Shown one piece after another: positions 13,392-25,249 of a stretch of DNA of 64,000 nucleotides (positions are counted from its first letter, which is position 1; the number at the start of each line of letters is the position of its first letter). The translations under genes and the position numbers were made by a program. Source of the DNA: Cymbidium sinense (lineage: Eukaryota > Streptophyta > Magnoliopsida > Asparagales > Orchidaceae); assembly GCA_021442155.1 (NCBI GenBank), contig CM038225.1, forward strand, positions 84,208,925 to 84,272,924, written 5' to 3'. The notes beneath the pieces were generated by a model. That model made no database searches. It was given only the letters and a program-made list of their open reading frames with translations, and was not told where the DNA came from.

Positions 13392-14157
13392 CTAAAGCAA
13401 AAACACACATGCTGTTTATTTATCGAAAATAACCAAAACTAGTCCACAATTATGGTTAATAAGAACTTGATAGTCATTTGGCCATTCAATGCTGTAGAGA
13501 CCACCAGAGAAAAGTAAATTTCCTGGATATAAAAAGAGGAACTATCCAGTAATATCTAAGGAAAATAAGAAGTCAAATGGTAAGAGAGTCTCTACCCTAA
13601 ACCTTTGATCAGATGTTCATCGGAAAAACTTTTACAGTTTGCATACTCATCTAAGAATGTTAAACTTGAGACTTCTAATTAGTATATCAAACTTCAAAAA
13701 ACAACAAAAGCATCAGTTTCCACATTAATCAATACTTCCATTACTTTTGTTCAACAGCAATGAACCTTTTTACAACTGAACCTGAAAAAAACCAGATTAA
13801 AATTTTCTGAATTGTTCAAAAAATTGTGGTTCATTTTTGTATTATTTTGAATTTACTTGATCTCTGATTTAATTTTTGTAGCATATTGAGCACATATTCT
13901 ATTTTGTGAATTGCTCATAAAATTGATGAATTACGTAGACATTTTTGCTTTATAAGATACGAATTTTATAATCCCAACAGAAGTAACATAATGGAGGTAA
14001 AATAGTCCAAAAAAAGGAAATATGTTTTATTCTTGAGATCAAAAGATCATACAGGTTTGAACAAAATTGCTTAAGGAAGTTCAGCCTTCTAGTTTGTCTA
14101 TTTGTGAGATGTAATTAGCTTTAACCAAGATAAAGCTATATAAAACCTTCATATAAA

Positions 14158-14160
<3 letters not shown>

Positions 14161-14207
<47 letters not shown>
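14161..14207. repeat. AT microsatellite in SQE intron 3
   Basis: (AT)n of about 47 bases starts 27 bases past the exon 3 donor. Confidence 0.97.
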
Positions 14208-14210
<3 letters not shown>

Positions 14211-14233
14211 GCAGCCATATGAAGTATAATTAC

Positions 14234-14408
14234 TTGGGTAAAGATGCAGCTTTTTCTCGCATCCTCTGTACAAAATGTCCATTATGAAAGCTCCTACCAG
14301 CAACATGTGAACCATACTTCTCCAGAGGGTAGGAGAGCTTAGTACTCTGCCCATCCTTAAAAAGTATGTAGCCATAAATTCGTTGAGCATCAATTTCTTC
14401 AACACAAT
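14234..14408 (-). pseudogene. SQE: SQE pseudogene exon 3
   Basis: Reads CVEEIDAQRIYGY, LFKDGQSTKLSYPLEK, VAGRSFHNGHF and QRMREKAASLP. Phases are preserved: it enters with AT (completing GAT) and leaves with AA before donor GTAATT. The acceptor is GTAG. No stop or frameshift lies inside, so this is one of the intact exons. One difference from the family is HNGHF for HNGRF (Arg to His, a change possible by C-to-T at a CpG). Confidence 0.92.
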
Positions 14409-14532
14409 CTACTTCAAAGAATAAGAAAGCGTTCATTATGACAATGTACTCTAAATTTCATAAAAATACTTCCTGAAATTGATTATTCATATGTAAGAAA
14501 TAATCAATATATAGTCAGAACCAAGATTATAC

Positions 14533-14644
14533 CCTCAAGGCCTAACTCAACCAATTTCAGGTAGCCACCTGGTATTAAATGTTCACCCACCATTCTATGA
14601 GGCTCAATCAAATCTCTTTCAATGACATGTATGCGACGAACAAC
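14533..14644 (-). pseudogene. SQE: SQE pseudogene exon 2
   Basis: Translates to RRIHVIERDL, then EPHRMVGEHL, then PGGYLKLVELGLE, matching the SQE block that follows GKDGRR. The exon leaves phase 1 at GAGG|GTATAATC, and the split codon G+AT restores the conserved E-D-C-V with exon 3. At the 5' edge the expected Asp-Gly codons read GTT-GTT and the acceptor position reads TTG instead of NAG, so correct splicing from exon 1 looks lost. The start coordinate is inferred from homology, not from a visible AG. Confidence 0.85.
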
Positions 14645-15066
14645 CAACAAAAATAATAAAGAAGCAAGAGAGATTAAGAGTGTTAAAATAACATATAATT
14701 TGAATAAAATCCGTGGTCAACAGGGCCTTTAATTATCTACAAATGAAAATTAGACTATAAAAGAATTAGAACATATACTTTAAGACCAATTCTTATAGTA
14801 GCTAAAGAGAAAAATGACCATTTGCCACATATCACTCACAATGAACAAAAGTATCACTAAGCTTTCCTAAACAAAAGTATCACATATTGTAAATTGGTTC
14901 ATTAAGCATTTACGTGTTTGGTGTATGCTCGTCCTAACAAAATCTATGGGGAAAAACCATATTTCAGTACAATGAACAACATTTAGGAAATTTTGGGCAC
15001 TCAAAGGAAAATGGCCAATAATACTATATCACTTAGCATCTGATTCAAACAACTTTGGAAAGTTAT

Positions 15067-15975
15067 GGGGCTATTTGGTTGTAGGATTTCAGCAGGATTT
15101 AAGCCTTATTTAACATAAATCCAGACGGTATTTTTGGACAAGTTAAATCCCCTGCTTTTGTAATCCCGTTAAAGCTGCTTTCGCAAGTTAAATCCGGATT
15201 TACTAAATCCTATTGGTAGGAGAATTTATGAGATTTAGAGATGCAAAAGCGCGCGAAGGAGAGTGGGTACAAAGACGTCTCCCTTCTCTTTTTAGGGTAG
15301 TAGCGAAGCGGAAGGGGTACAAAGATGAGGGTTTTGAATGCCTAATCCTGTCAATCCCTTCCTTTTCAGATTTATTATTTTTATTTAAATTATTTTGATA
15401 ATGATTAATTAATATATCATCTAACATTATTTATAATTTAATAAAATTATATATAATTTATATTGGCTTACTACTTGATGAATGATTAATAGATTTATAA
15501 TTAATTGATATATTATATTATAATAATTATATTTTAATTAATTTAATTTTGACTATTATTTTTATATAAACAAACTAAATAGAAATTATTATTTAATTGA
15601 TTTATTAGATATCATCAATCATAATCCCAACACATAAGCAAATTATTTATTTTATTATTTATTTAAAGGATATTTAAGTAGGCTATGTTTATCATTATCA
15701 TTTACTATTTTTTTCAATGTGTTATTGTAACTTGTATTCGAGTATCTATCAAATAATATTTATTGTAATTTTAATTTATGTGTAATTTAAATAATGTCAT
15801 ATACATTATTTTTTTATTTTTAATTACTTGGCTTACATCTTCTTGACTTATTTGTTTAATTAGCCTTTTTTAATTTTATTTTGTGATAAAAAAACAATAA
15901 AAAAATAATCGATTATTTAAATATTAAATGAAATAACTAACTTAAATCCTGATATAAGTAACCAAACAGTAGCAT
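15067..15975. mobile_element. MITE candidate with TTTGGTT termini
   Basis: The left end reads GGGGCTATTTGGTTG and the right end, reversed, reads GCTACTGTTTGGTTAC. Both are followed inward by GGATTTAAG-like sequence, and short TTA/TAA flanks are possible. The CTRTTTGGTT ends resemble PIF/Harbinger or hAT MITEs. The interior has a GC-richer patch (15,240-15,320) and then AT-rich DNA. A further ACCAAACAATTTT lies at about 16,000, so the right boundary could extend to about 16,085. Confidence 0.4.
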
Positions 15976-16620
15976 AATTTTTTAATTAGATTTAACTATC
16001 AGCATACCAAACAATTTTTTGAATTTAACTTTCACAAAATTTATTAAATCCGTATTTATTGGATTTACTAAATCTACTGAGTTGAATGTGTAAAAGCTCT
16101 ATAGATGGTATGAGCGGACATCGAGAGGGTAAATATAAAGCATGTGGCTAAGGTAACCCTTATGCTTAACAACAGAAAATCTATGAATCAACTTGATACT
16201 ACTAAAAGCATAACCTTATTTCTCTACCAATGGTTATGCAATCAGCTCCTAAAGAAAAAAAAATTACTATTATGAATTTAACTATAGCTTCATTTAAAGC
16301 ATTTTTTAAGGTCCTAGCTTGATTGTAGCTAAAACTATAAAGGATGTTTGGGAAAATATTTAGCGAATCCTATAAATCCAGGAAAAGTAAATTGTATGAG
16401 GATTAAAGCCTAAAAACTACTTAATAAAATAATTTTTTAATTGAGCTCATATGAAATAAGAGCTTTATTGAATGCTTGAGCTAGTAGCTCATTACGTTGA
16501 GCTTGTTAGCACATAAATAAGTTGAGCTCGAGCTAACATGGCTCGCAATATGGTCTTAATTCTTGCTCTACTCAGTATTGGATGAATTTTTATTTTTCTA
16601 CACCTTGGTTGTCAGATCAT

Positions 16621-16661
<41 letters not shown>
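16621..16661. repeat. CT microsatellite in SQE intron 1
   Basis: About 18 CT units. The minus-strand open frame rich in Glu-Arg here is an artefact of this repeat. Confidence 0.97.
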
Positions 16662-16663
<2 letters not shown>

Positions 16664-17425
16664 AAATTCTTTTTCAATACTTATGCCTCCTCTATCTACT
16701 TCACGTTGATCATTCTTAATTAGTTTAAGCATTAAAGCCTGCCAATCCGTCTCATGCATGCCAAGTTCACCCATGAATTCCAGAACTAACAAACTCTTGC
16801 ATTGAATGCTTGTTGTGCTCTCTTTACAACTGAACCTATAAATAACATTTAACATATGATCCTCATAAATTTTTTTGAAGCAATAGATAAATCAAAGGCA
16901 TTACAAGCCATTTATACAATCCATCTGTATTTTAAATGAAATCTTAAGTTCATCCTCTGGTTTTTCTTGAATTTGGAGGTAACTATTCTTAAAATATATT
17001 TTTCTGAATAGTGGCTCTTGAGATTTGATTCAATATATTATCAAGTTTAGATATAAGAAACTTATACTTGATGGTGGTCATGTTGATAGCTTTATTGTTA
17101 ATATGCATTCTCCTTGATCCATCCTTCTCATGTGTCAATAAAGTAGAGGAATCATAAGGGTAAAATGCTAAACAATTTTTCAACTTGCTTCTTCAGCTCA
17201 GAATATTCAAATGTGTTTAACTTATAATATGGAGATTTGATAATTGTAAACTCAAGATAAAATTTATACCATATGCACATCACTTAATAGGGGAAGCTCA
17301 TATACTAAATTCTCAAGATACACATCTGAAAACTATTTTGAAGGATCAGAGACTATTATAATAATGTGATTCTCAATCAAATTACATGTGACCTCCTTTA
17401 AATGAAGAAAATGAAGGTTGGATGT

Positions 17426-17623
17426 ATCAAAGAAATGCTTATACTCAACATTTTAAAAAGGGTATTTGGATCTAAAATGGGTGCAATGCATAATAGTTAA
17501 TGTTAGGTTGGGACTCCCTAATAGAAGAAATGCTTAAACTTAACATTTTAAAAAGGGTATTTAGATCTAAAATGGATAAGATGGCATAATAGTTTAATGT
17601 TATGTTGTGACTCCCTAATACTG
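17426..17623. repeat. Tandem duplication, unit about 98 bp
   Basis: Two adjacent copies share AGAAATGCTTA, ACATTTTAAAAAGGGTATTT, GATCTAAAATGG, GCATAATAGTT, TAATGTTA and GACTCCCTAATA. They differ at a modest number of bases. The repeat lies in SQE intron 1 and has no coding content. Confidence 0.85.
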
Positions 17624-19689
17624 CATAGTCCAATTCTAACGAATTTAATTTTGTGACATTTTTTTTGGTTTGATATGTAATGTTGGATGTCTAATGTGGG
17701 CTTATGTAGATGAGTTATGTTAACCTTACTAGTTGATTTTATAAAATAAAGTTTGATAATCTTACCATAAAATTTGAATAGATATGTATTTTATTTGTCA
17801 TAATAAATTTCGTTCATATCAAATAATCAAAATCTCTCAAAGATTATATGGGTTATACCCATAAGATGTATATCATATCAGATATGAGCCTAGTAGGTCC
17901 CCATTTTTATAGACACCAAATATTTAATAGTGGCTGAATGGGATGTGTGGTTCACCCAGCTTACATGAAATGGCTATAGACGAGTTTATCTTTAGGTTTG
18001 CCTTTATTAGTGGTTACATGGAAGCTAAATTTATAACACCACATCCATCAATTAATAACATACAACTTCTATCATTATATGCAATATACATGCTAAAGAT
18101 ATTTCTTCTTCTCTAATCTTTTGATTCATATTTTCTTATAGATAGACATCTTATTATACTAATATAGTGCTTAGACATAGCACTTTAATCATCATCAGAT
18201 ACTAATGTCTCATCAATAATATATTCTATACTCTCATCCTCCAAATTATATACTTTTTTAGAATAATTGGATGTTAGCTTTCATTGATGTTGCATATGTT
18301 TTTTTCTTATATCATGTGAATCAAATGAAGTTCTTATTATTTTTAAAGGTTGATTGAGTAATGAATTTAGTTTTTTGGATACTAACTTGTGGAGGATTAG
18401 GTTTTTGAGGGAACCTTTGGGTAAAATTGGAGGTGGATTATAGTCTAGAATTTGTAATGTGTGAGAACTTCATTTAATTATCACTAAAGAGTGTATAGTG
18501 GAATGCATCCTCAAAGGTTTAAGGATCTCATTACTCTGTTACATTTGTTGATTTCAATTCTAAGACCTATGACAAATCTACTAGTAAGTTATCAATCATT
18601 ATCATTGTACTATGTTTTTGATTCCTCAAAGGCTTTCAAGCATTTAGTGATTAGTATATTTTCTTGTTTAAGAGTCATCTACTATCTATAATGCTTTCTA
18701 TCATAATGAACAATACTTAGATCTTAATATTTCTTTAATTTATGCATAAGTGAGAATTACTCTACTTAATCTTTCATTTTTTTTCCAAATTAGACATTAG
18801 ATTTTTGTATGGCTCACAAGTTTTATTTTGGCAAAAGCCACCTTTTTAAATCATACATTTGATAAAAATAAAAAAATCACTCATTTAGCTATGTCACTCA
18901 AGGAATTTATTAGGACCAAGGGCCATCAAATGTTGGAGCTTTTACCTTGAATTTTTTAGTTGAGTCATTAAAATTAACCCCATTCATTATCTAATATTTC
19001 TCCCCTAAAATAATTTTTATTGGATTTAAAATGGCGGTTTCCCTTATGAACATTCCTAATTAGAATAGGTTGTCGCCTAAGATTTAGTTAGTTGATCTAG
19101 GATGGTTTGCATTTATTGTTATTTTTTCAATAAATTTTAAGTTTGTTTTGGTCTATCATCATGCTTATTTTTTCCTTGTATTAAGTTCTTCTACACCCTT
19201 AGCTAACCCCTTAATTTTCTCCATATTAGTTGACTTAGGTGGCATGCTATGTTAATGAGTTTATGGTATACAAATAATGTAATTGTGCATGCATATAATT
19301 GAATTAATTGTGCTTGATATTATGAGATGCTTAAAATAACGCAAAATGACATAAAATTTAAAAACACATAAAATTAGGCTTGACCAACATTATAAGAAAT
19401 AAACCTAGAAAAAATAACATATTTATGTAATGAAATAAATTAAGTTTTATATTTTGATTAGTTTTAAAGATGAAAGACACCAATTTTTGAAAAACTCACT
19501 AACTCACTAAAAGTTGATGTCATTTAAGTAATATTTAATGGTAGGCTATGGTAATTGGTTAGGTTAAATTTATAGATCTAACTAATGAGGAATGATATGC
19601 TTTCATAGAATTGTCCTTAGAGAATGCAAATATATTATCAAAACTGAAAATATACCACATTAAAAAAATTATTACTTAATGAAAGGAGG

Positions 19690-20200
19690 CTTAGGGTATG
19701 AACTCATAATGGAGGTGTAATATGATTTAAGAGGTTTCAAAAGATGTTATTAAAGATGTACAAGCAATGATCTAGGGTTTAAGGAGTGGATCTCAAGGAA
19801 TACTCAGTTAGATAATTGATCAAGTAGGGAGAAGGTCCTAACTTGAGATCCCTTAGATCTATCTTTGAGTTTTAAGTGTAGAGGATCTAGGCAACTCAAA
19901 TAAGTAACATACAACCATTTTAACTATGTATCTAGATATGATTTAAGAGTTTTCATGATTTTTAGAGGTCTTTAAATTTTTTAAGGTTTTATAGAAGGAC
20001 TTAGTCATGCAAATTGCAAAAGCTAGCCCAATCTAACTACAAGATCTTGGTGGATGGGTTTTGGACTAGAAGAATTCTAAAAACAATTGTAAGATGTAGA
20101 AGAATATCTCTAGATCAAATTTAAGAATTTTCATGATTTTTCAAGTAGTTTAGGCTACCCAAATGTTCAAAGTAACAAAATAAGGTTGTAGGACTATAAG
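19690..20200 (+). repeat. Dispersed repeat, copy 1 of an inverted pair
   Basis: This segment matches the reverse complement of about 29,120-29,650. Shared anchors include CTCATAATGG, GGTGTAATATG, TCTCAAGGAATACT, TAAGTAGGG, CTTAGATCTATCTTT and GATGGGTTT. Copies are diverged with small gaps. No coding potential or terminal structure was seen, so the family is unknown to me. Confidence 0.7.
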
Positions 20201-21539
20201 TGAACTAAGCATTCAACAAGTAACTTGTAACTCAACTTGATAAGAGCTCATTTATAATAGTTAAATTAACTAAACAAAAAATCTTGAATATTTTATAAAT
20301 ACTTGATTGTTTAAAGAATGAACTTGAATAATCTATTACTCGATTAATTTATATTTATGAATAATATCATATAAAGCTCTTGAATAAGCTCGTTAATATG
20401 CTCAAATGGGGCTTTAATTAAAAGTCAATTAAGGTTCAATTTAAAGTTCAATTAGGCTTGATTTAAAGATTGATTAATGCTCAATTTAATATTAATTAAG
20501 GCTCATTATGAAGCTTGATAAAATATTTATTAATATTTAATGAATTAAATAATTGATTAAATGTTTCTTAAAATAAAAAAACAACTCTTTTTGAAATAAA
20601 TTAAAATTTCAATAATAATAATTTAATTTAATGTAACATCTTTTATTCAAATATTAATAAATTTTACTTCTTACTAAAAATCTCCCAAAAAAAACTATAA
20701 ATTTAGAACCCACTCACTTATAAGGCTCATTTAATGAGTTGATGAGATGCTCAATCAATAAACAAGTTAATAAGCTCATTTATAAGTTTTAAATGGTTCA
20801 TTTCTAATTGGCTTGTTAATTCTCAAATTGAGTTTAATATATAAAGCTAAAGAGAATGAACTTGAAAATGAATGCAATTTTCACCATAGTTTTGCATAAT
20901 TTTCCCTTATAAGTTGAAATTTCAAATTGCAATGGAATTTAATTTTTTCCTTAAATTTGTACATAAGTCTATAAGATTAAAACAAAAATCTTACAAAATA
21001 AATTTGCAATATATAAAAAAATATTCAAATCTTATGTAAATATTCTAATTTTATTCATCATGCTCCAATTAGCTATCTCAAAAGGTTTCTATGTTGTATA
21101 ATGAGTCAATAGTGCAATGATAATGTTGAGCAAAGATGTGGACATGCAAGGATGGGACATGCCTGATAATGGGATGCTTGGAGAGTCATATGAATTGTGG
21201 CAAAATGTATGCGGTGACATGGTGGAAAGAGTGTGCGTTGTGATGGGGATGATCTTGCGAATCAAGAAAGCATGGTGATGGGCCTCACGGTGTTGGAGTG
21301 GCTTTGGTGATTTGACCTATTGTAGGATTTGATTTTAGTGGTTTACTTCAATATCATCCTTATATTTGATTTTGATAAAGACCATCATCTTTATTACCTT
21401 AGGTTGGTTTTAAACAAACTTTGGGAATAGATGTAATCCTTTAAATTCAAAATATTTATATTTCTTGTATTTAGCTTTGCAATATTTTAAAAATAAATCT
21501 TCTTTAAAAAGAGTAATTGACTAAATTTAAAATTAGTTA

Positions 21540-23240
21540 TTAGCGATACAATAACAACAACAAGCCTTTATCCCACTATGTGGGCGGTTGGTGAGAAGAA
21601 TCCTTCTTCTCCATTGTGTCTTATTAAGTATCAAATTGTCATTTAATTTTAATAAAATAAGGTCATTTTTATACTTCTTAATCAAGTCATTTTTAGGTCT
21701 ATCTCTACCTTCCACATTCAGTTTAATGTATCTATTCTCCTAACTAGATGATCATCTCTCTAATCTTATATATACTATCACCAACCAACCTTTTCATGTA
21801 TATATTCCATTTGCATTTTGTCTTTAAGTGTAAAGCCACTCATCAATCTAAGCATCATCATCTTTAATTTTGTGCTTCTTCTCTTTCTCCAATTTGCATG
21901 CTATAAAGTATTATAGGTGTCACCAATATCTAATAAAATTTCCTTAATTCTAAGTGATATTTTCTATAACTAAATAGGCTGATTTCTCCATTTCAACCAT
22001 CCAAGTTGAATTCTACTAATAACAACCCCATCTATTTCACCATCACTATGAACAATAAATCGAGATATCTAAAACATTCACTTGTTTTAATCACTTGGTC
22101 ATCCATTATCACAACCTCGCCACTAGATTTCATCTACTCATACTAAAGCCTTTAGACTCTAAGGTTGACCTCCATAATTCAAGTTTCTCTTGAACTCCCT
22201 CTCTAGTCTTATAAACAAGAAGAATATCAATAGCAAAAAATTATACACCAAGGTACATCCTCTTGTAAATGTCTAGTAACAACATCCATAACTAAAGAAA
22301 AAACATATGGGCTTAAAGCCAAACCTTAATGTAATCCAACAGGAATAGGAAAAATACTTGGTTAATCCTCCTTGTGTTTGAACACAAGTGATAGTTCAAA
22401 TATACATATCCTTAATGACTTGAATATAAGAAATATTAATACTTTTCTTTTCTAAAACTCTCTAAAGCACATCTCTTATAAATTTATCATAGGCTTTTTC
22501 TAAATCAATAAATATCATACATAGATCCTCCTTACTCTCCTCATACTTCTTTATCAAACCTCTCAACAAATGTATAACATCTATAGTAGGCCAACCATGC
22601 ATGAAACCAAAGATTTTGACAAACTTTTGTATCACACTGTAATCCATACTCAATTAGTCTCTCCCATAATTTAATGTATGTCACATTATCTTAATTCATC
22701 TATATTTTGCATAGTCTTGGGCAACACCTTTATTCTTAAAAGTAAAACCAAAAAATTTTTCTCCACTCACCTAGCATTTTTTAATTTTTAAAATGATATT
22801 AAAAGAATTAGTAAGAAATTTCTTAATCTTTTAAATATTTGCCAAACTTCTATTAGAATATTATTAGGTTCTACTACTTTTTATTTATTTTCTTTAAAGC
22901 CTCTTTAACTTCAATTTTACTAATAGATGATAAAAATAAAATCTCTATTAACATTTAGGGTACTAAGGTCACTTCAATCATACTCTCACAACCTTCATTA
23001 GAAAGTTTAGGAAAATATCTAATCCACCTATGTAAATTTTCTTTTTAAGAAATACACTTTTGATATTTACTTTTAATGCATTTCACTTGAACTAAATATT
23101 TATTTCTCCTATCTCTCTTTACTTTGCACACTTATACATAAATCTTTTCTCTCTAGTATCTAATCCACTATATTAATCACTAAATACTAACTTATTTACA
23201 TAATATATTATTTTCTTAAAATTATTATGGGCCACTCTAT
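21540..23240 (-). mobile_element. Decayed non-LTR retrotransposon (LINE) reverse transcriptase
   Basis: Minus-strand translation in shifting frames gives, in order, VKEALKKI, MLGEWRKI, IKLWERLIE, MHGW and FIDLEKAYDKF (23,000-22,460), then IQVIKDMY, FPIPVGLH and SPYVFSLVMDVVTRH with EDVPWC (22,450-22,240), then a C-terminal stretch like LESKGF and DGEID. These are the fingers, palm and thumb landmarks of a common plant LINE RT. FIDLEKAYD holds the first catalytic Asp; the FADD box is mutated to FCY-stop. Many stops and frameshifts show it is dead. It lies in SQE intron 1 on the same strand as the gene. I recognise no endonuclease domain upstream. Confidence 0.85.
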
Positions 23241-24465
23241 ATCTTCTCAATTCTTTGAAGTTTTACATCTAAATCAATTTTTATAATAAATTTTTTTTTT
23301 TAATATATTTTTTGTACATTTTAACTCCACTACCAACTCTTTTTATTAATATGAGCATTTTTTATTTTTCAAACATATTTTTACAACTTGCTTAATCGCA
23401 CTCACCCCTCATTAAAATTAGTTACTAATAAAACTCATTAAGAATTAAATTATTATCATATTTATATAAAATTATGGTTCATTAGCATGAGGAAAAAAAT
23501 TCATATATGAAATTAGAGTGATAATTTTAAGATTAAGTTACTTAAAATTAAATTTCATACTTCAACTTTCAAATATTGAAAAATTTCAATTTCAAAATTA
23601 TGATTAATTTTAAATAAATCATAAACATATGAATAATTAACTTTTTAAATTGTTTTTTTAACATCTAAAATTTTATATATATTAGAACATATATTAATAT
23701 AAAAATTATAATTTTAATTAAATATAGTTTTCATAACATTAATAATACATGTATATATAATATAAGTTCCTTTTAAATAATAACTTTTCACATATTAAAA
23801 TTAATTTTTTTTTTAAAATTTTATTCCAATTTTTAAATAGAGAATTTTGGATATTTGGAATGGATTATCATATAATAATTTAAAGTTTATCACACACACA
23901 CATGTGTGTGCCTAAACCTTCACCAAACTTGCCTATGCAAAATTTCTTTGATATATAATTCATGTAAATATCTCTAACAGTTGTAAGAATTGAAACATGC
24001 AAAGTTTACACATTTGTTCATCTTCACCCCACTTCTTTAGTCTCTAAAATTATGCAAAGTTTACACATGCAAAGTATAAGCTCATTTTCACCTATAAATA
24101 TGAGAAAAACTTGACTCTTCTTATATAAGAAAGATTTTGTGAGAGTAAGATTAGTGATTTAGTGAAAAAAGATGTTTTGTTCTGAAAGAAAGAAGAATAA
24201 TTAGAGAGAAATGAAGCTTTAGAAAGTTTGGAAAAATTTCAAAATTGAAAGAAGGCATTTACATGCATAGCACAAAAAATTTATATATTTATATATCTAA
24301 TATATAAACTTTTATATTTACATAAAATATGTTTAATATTTCATCAAAATAGCACCATCATTAAAGTTTTAAAATTGAAATGCACATTTTCATGTATAGA
24401 AAAGTGTTATATTTATAAATATCAAACTTTAGGTGTTAAATATGTAAATGCATAAAATAATTGAG

Positions 24466-24466
<1 letters not shown>

Positions 24467-24532
<66 letters not shown>
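24467..24532. repeat. TA microsatellite in SQE intron 1
   Basis: A pure TA run of about 66 bases. Confidence 0.97.
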
Positions 24533-24535
<3 letters not shown>

Positions 24536-25170
24536 TTTTCTAAAACAAATTTAAGGATTCATAATCCAACTTTTATTCAGAAAATTCTTTTTTGATCATA
24601 AAACATTACTAGGTACAATATTTGTTAAGATTATTTTTTATTCAGCTTATATTAATACAAGTTATGCAGCATAATTTTGATTTTTTTATTTATGATATGC
24701 ATCTTAATATATATATATTTCTCTTGTCCAAAATTTGTTTATGCTTGATAATTTAGAGGTTATAATAAATTATTAGTTGAAAATTTAAAAATCAAGATTA
24801 TCATAAAATTATTTCTTTGATACTCTAAAATATTTTTTAAAATTTTCATAAAAAAAATTATTTCAAGGTATATATAAAAATATATTTAAATAAGCTTAAG
24901 AATTTATATACTCTATATTCTTAAAATAAAGTAGCAAATCATTGTCAAGTTGGGTCTTGCATCCTATGCATAAAATTTTGATAAACTTGCCATATAATAT
25001 TAGTTATACATGCAAAAATAAAAATTTTATATACACATAAATATATGTATAAGCTATTATTTTATAGAAGCATATGTAAAATCATGATAATCATTTATTT
25101 ATCTAGTTTTCTATAATGATTTTGGTGCAACATAAAATTCATCTTATCAAATATAAATTTTTACATTAAA

Positions 25171-25172
<2 letters not shown>

Positions 25173-25246
<74 letters not shown>

Positions 25247-25249
25247 TAT
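25173..25249. repeat. TA microsatellite in SQE intron 1
   Basis: A TA run of about 68 bases, with a C interruption near its right end. Confidence 0.97.

Noticed and set aside
16598..16855. 85-codon minus-strand frame ending in Glu-Arg repeats
   Set aside because: The charged tail is the CT microsatellite and the remainder matches nothing. It lies inside SQE intron 1.
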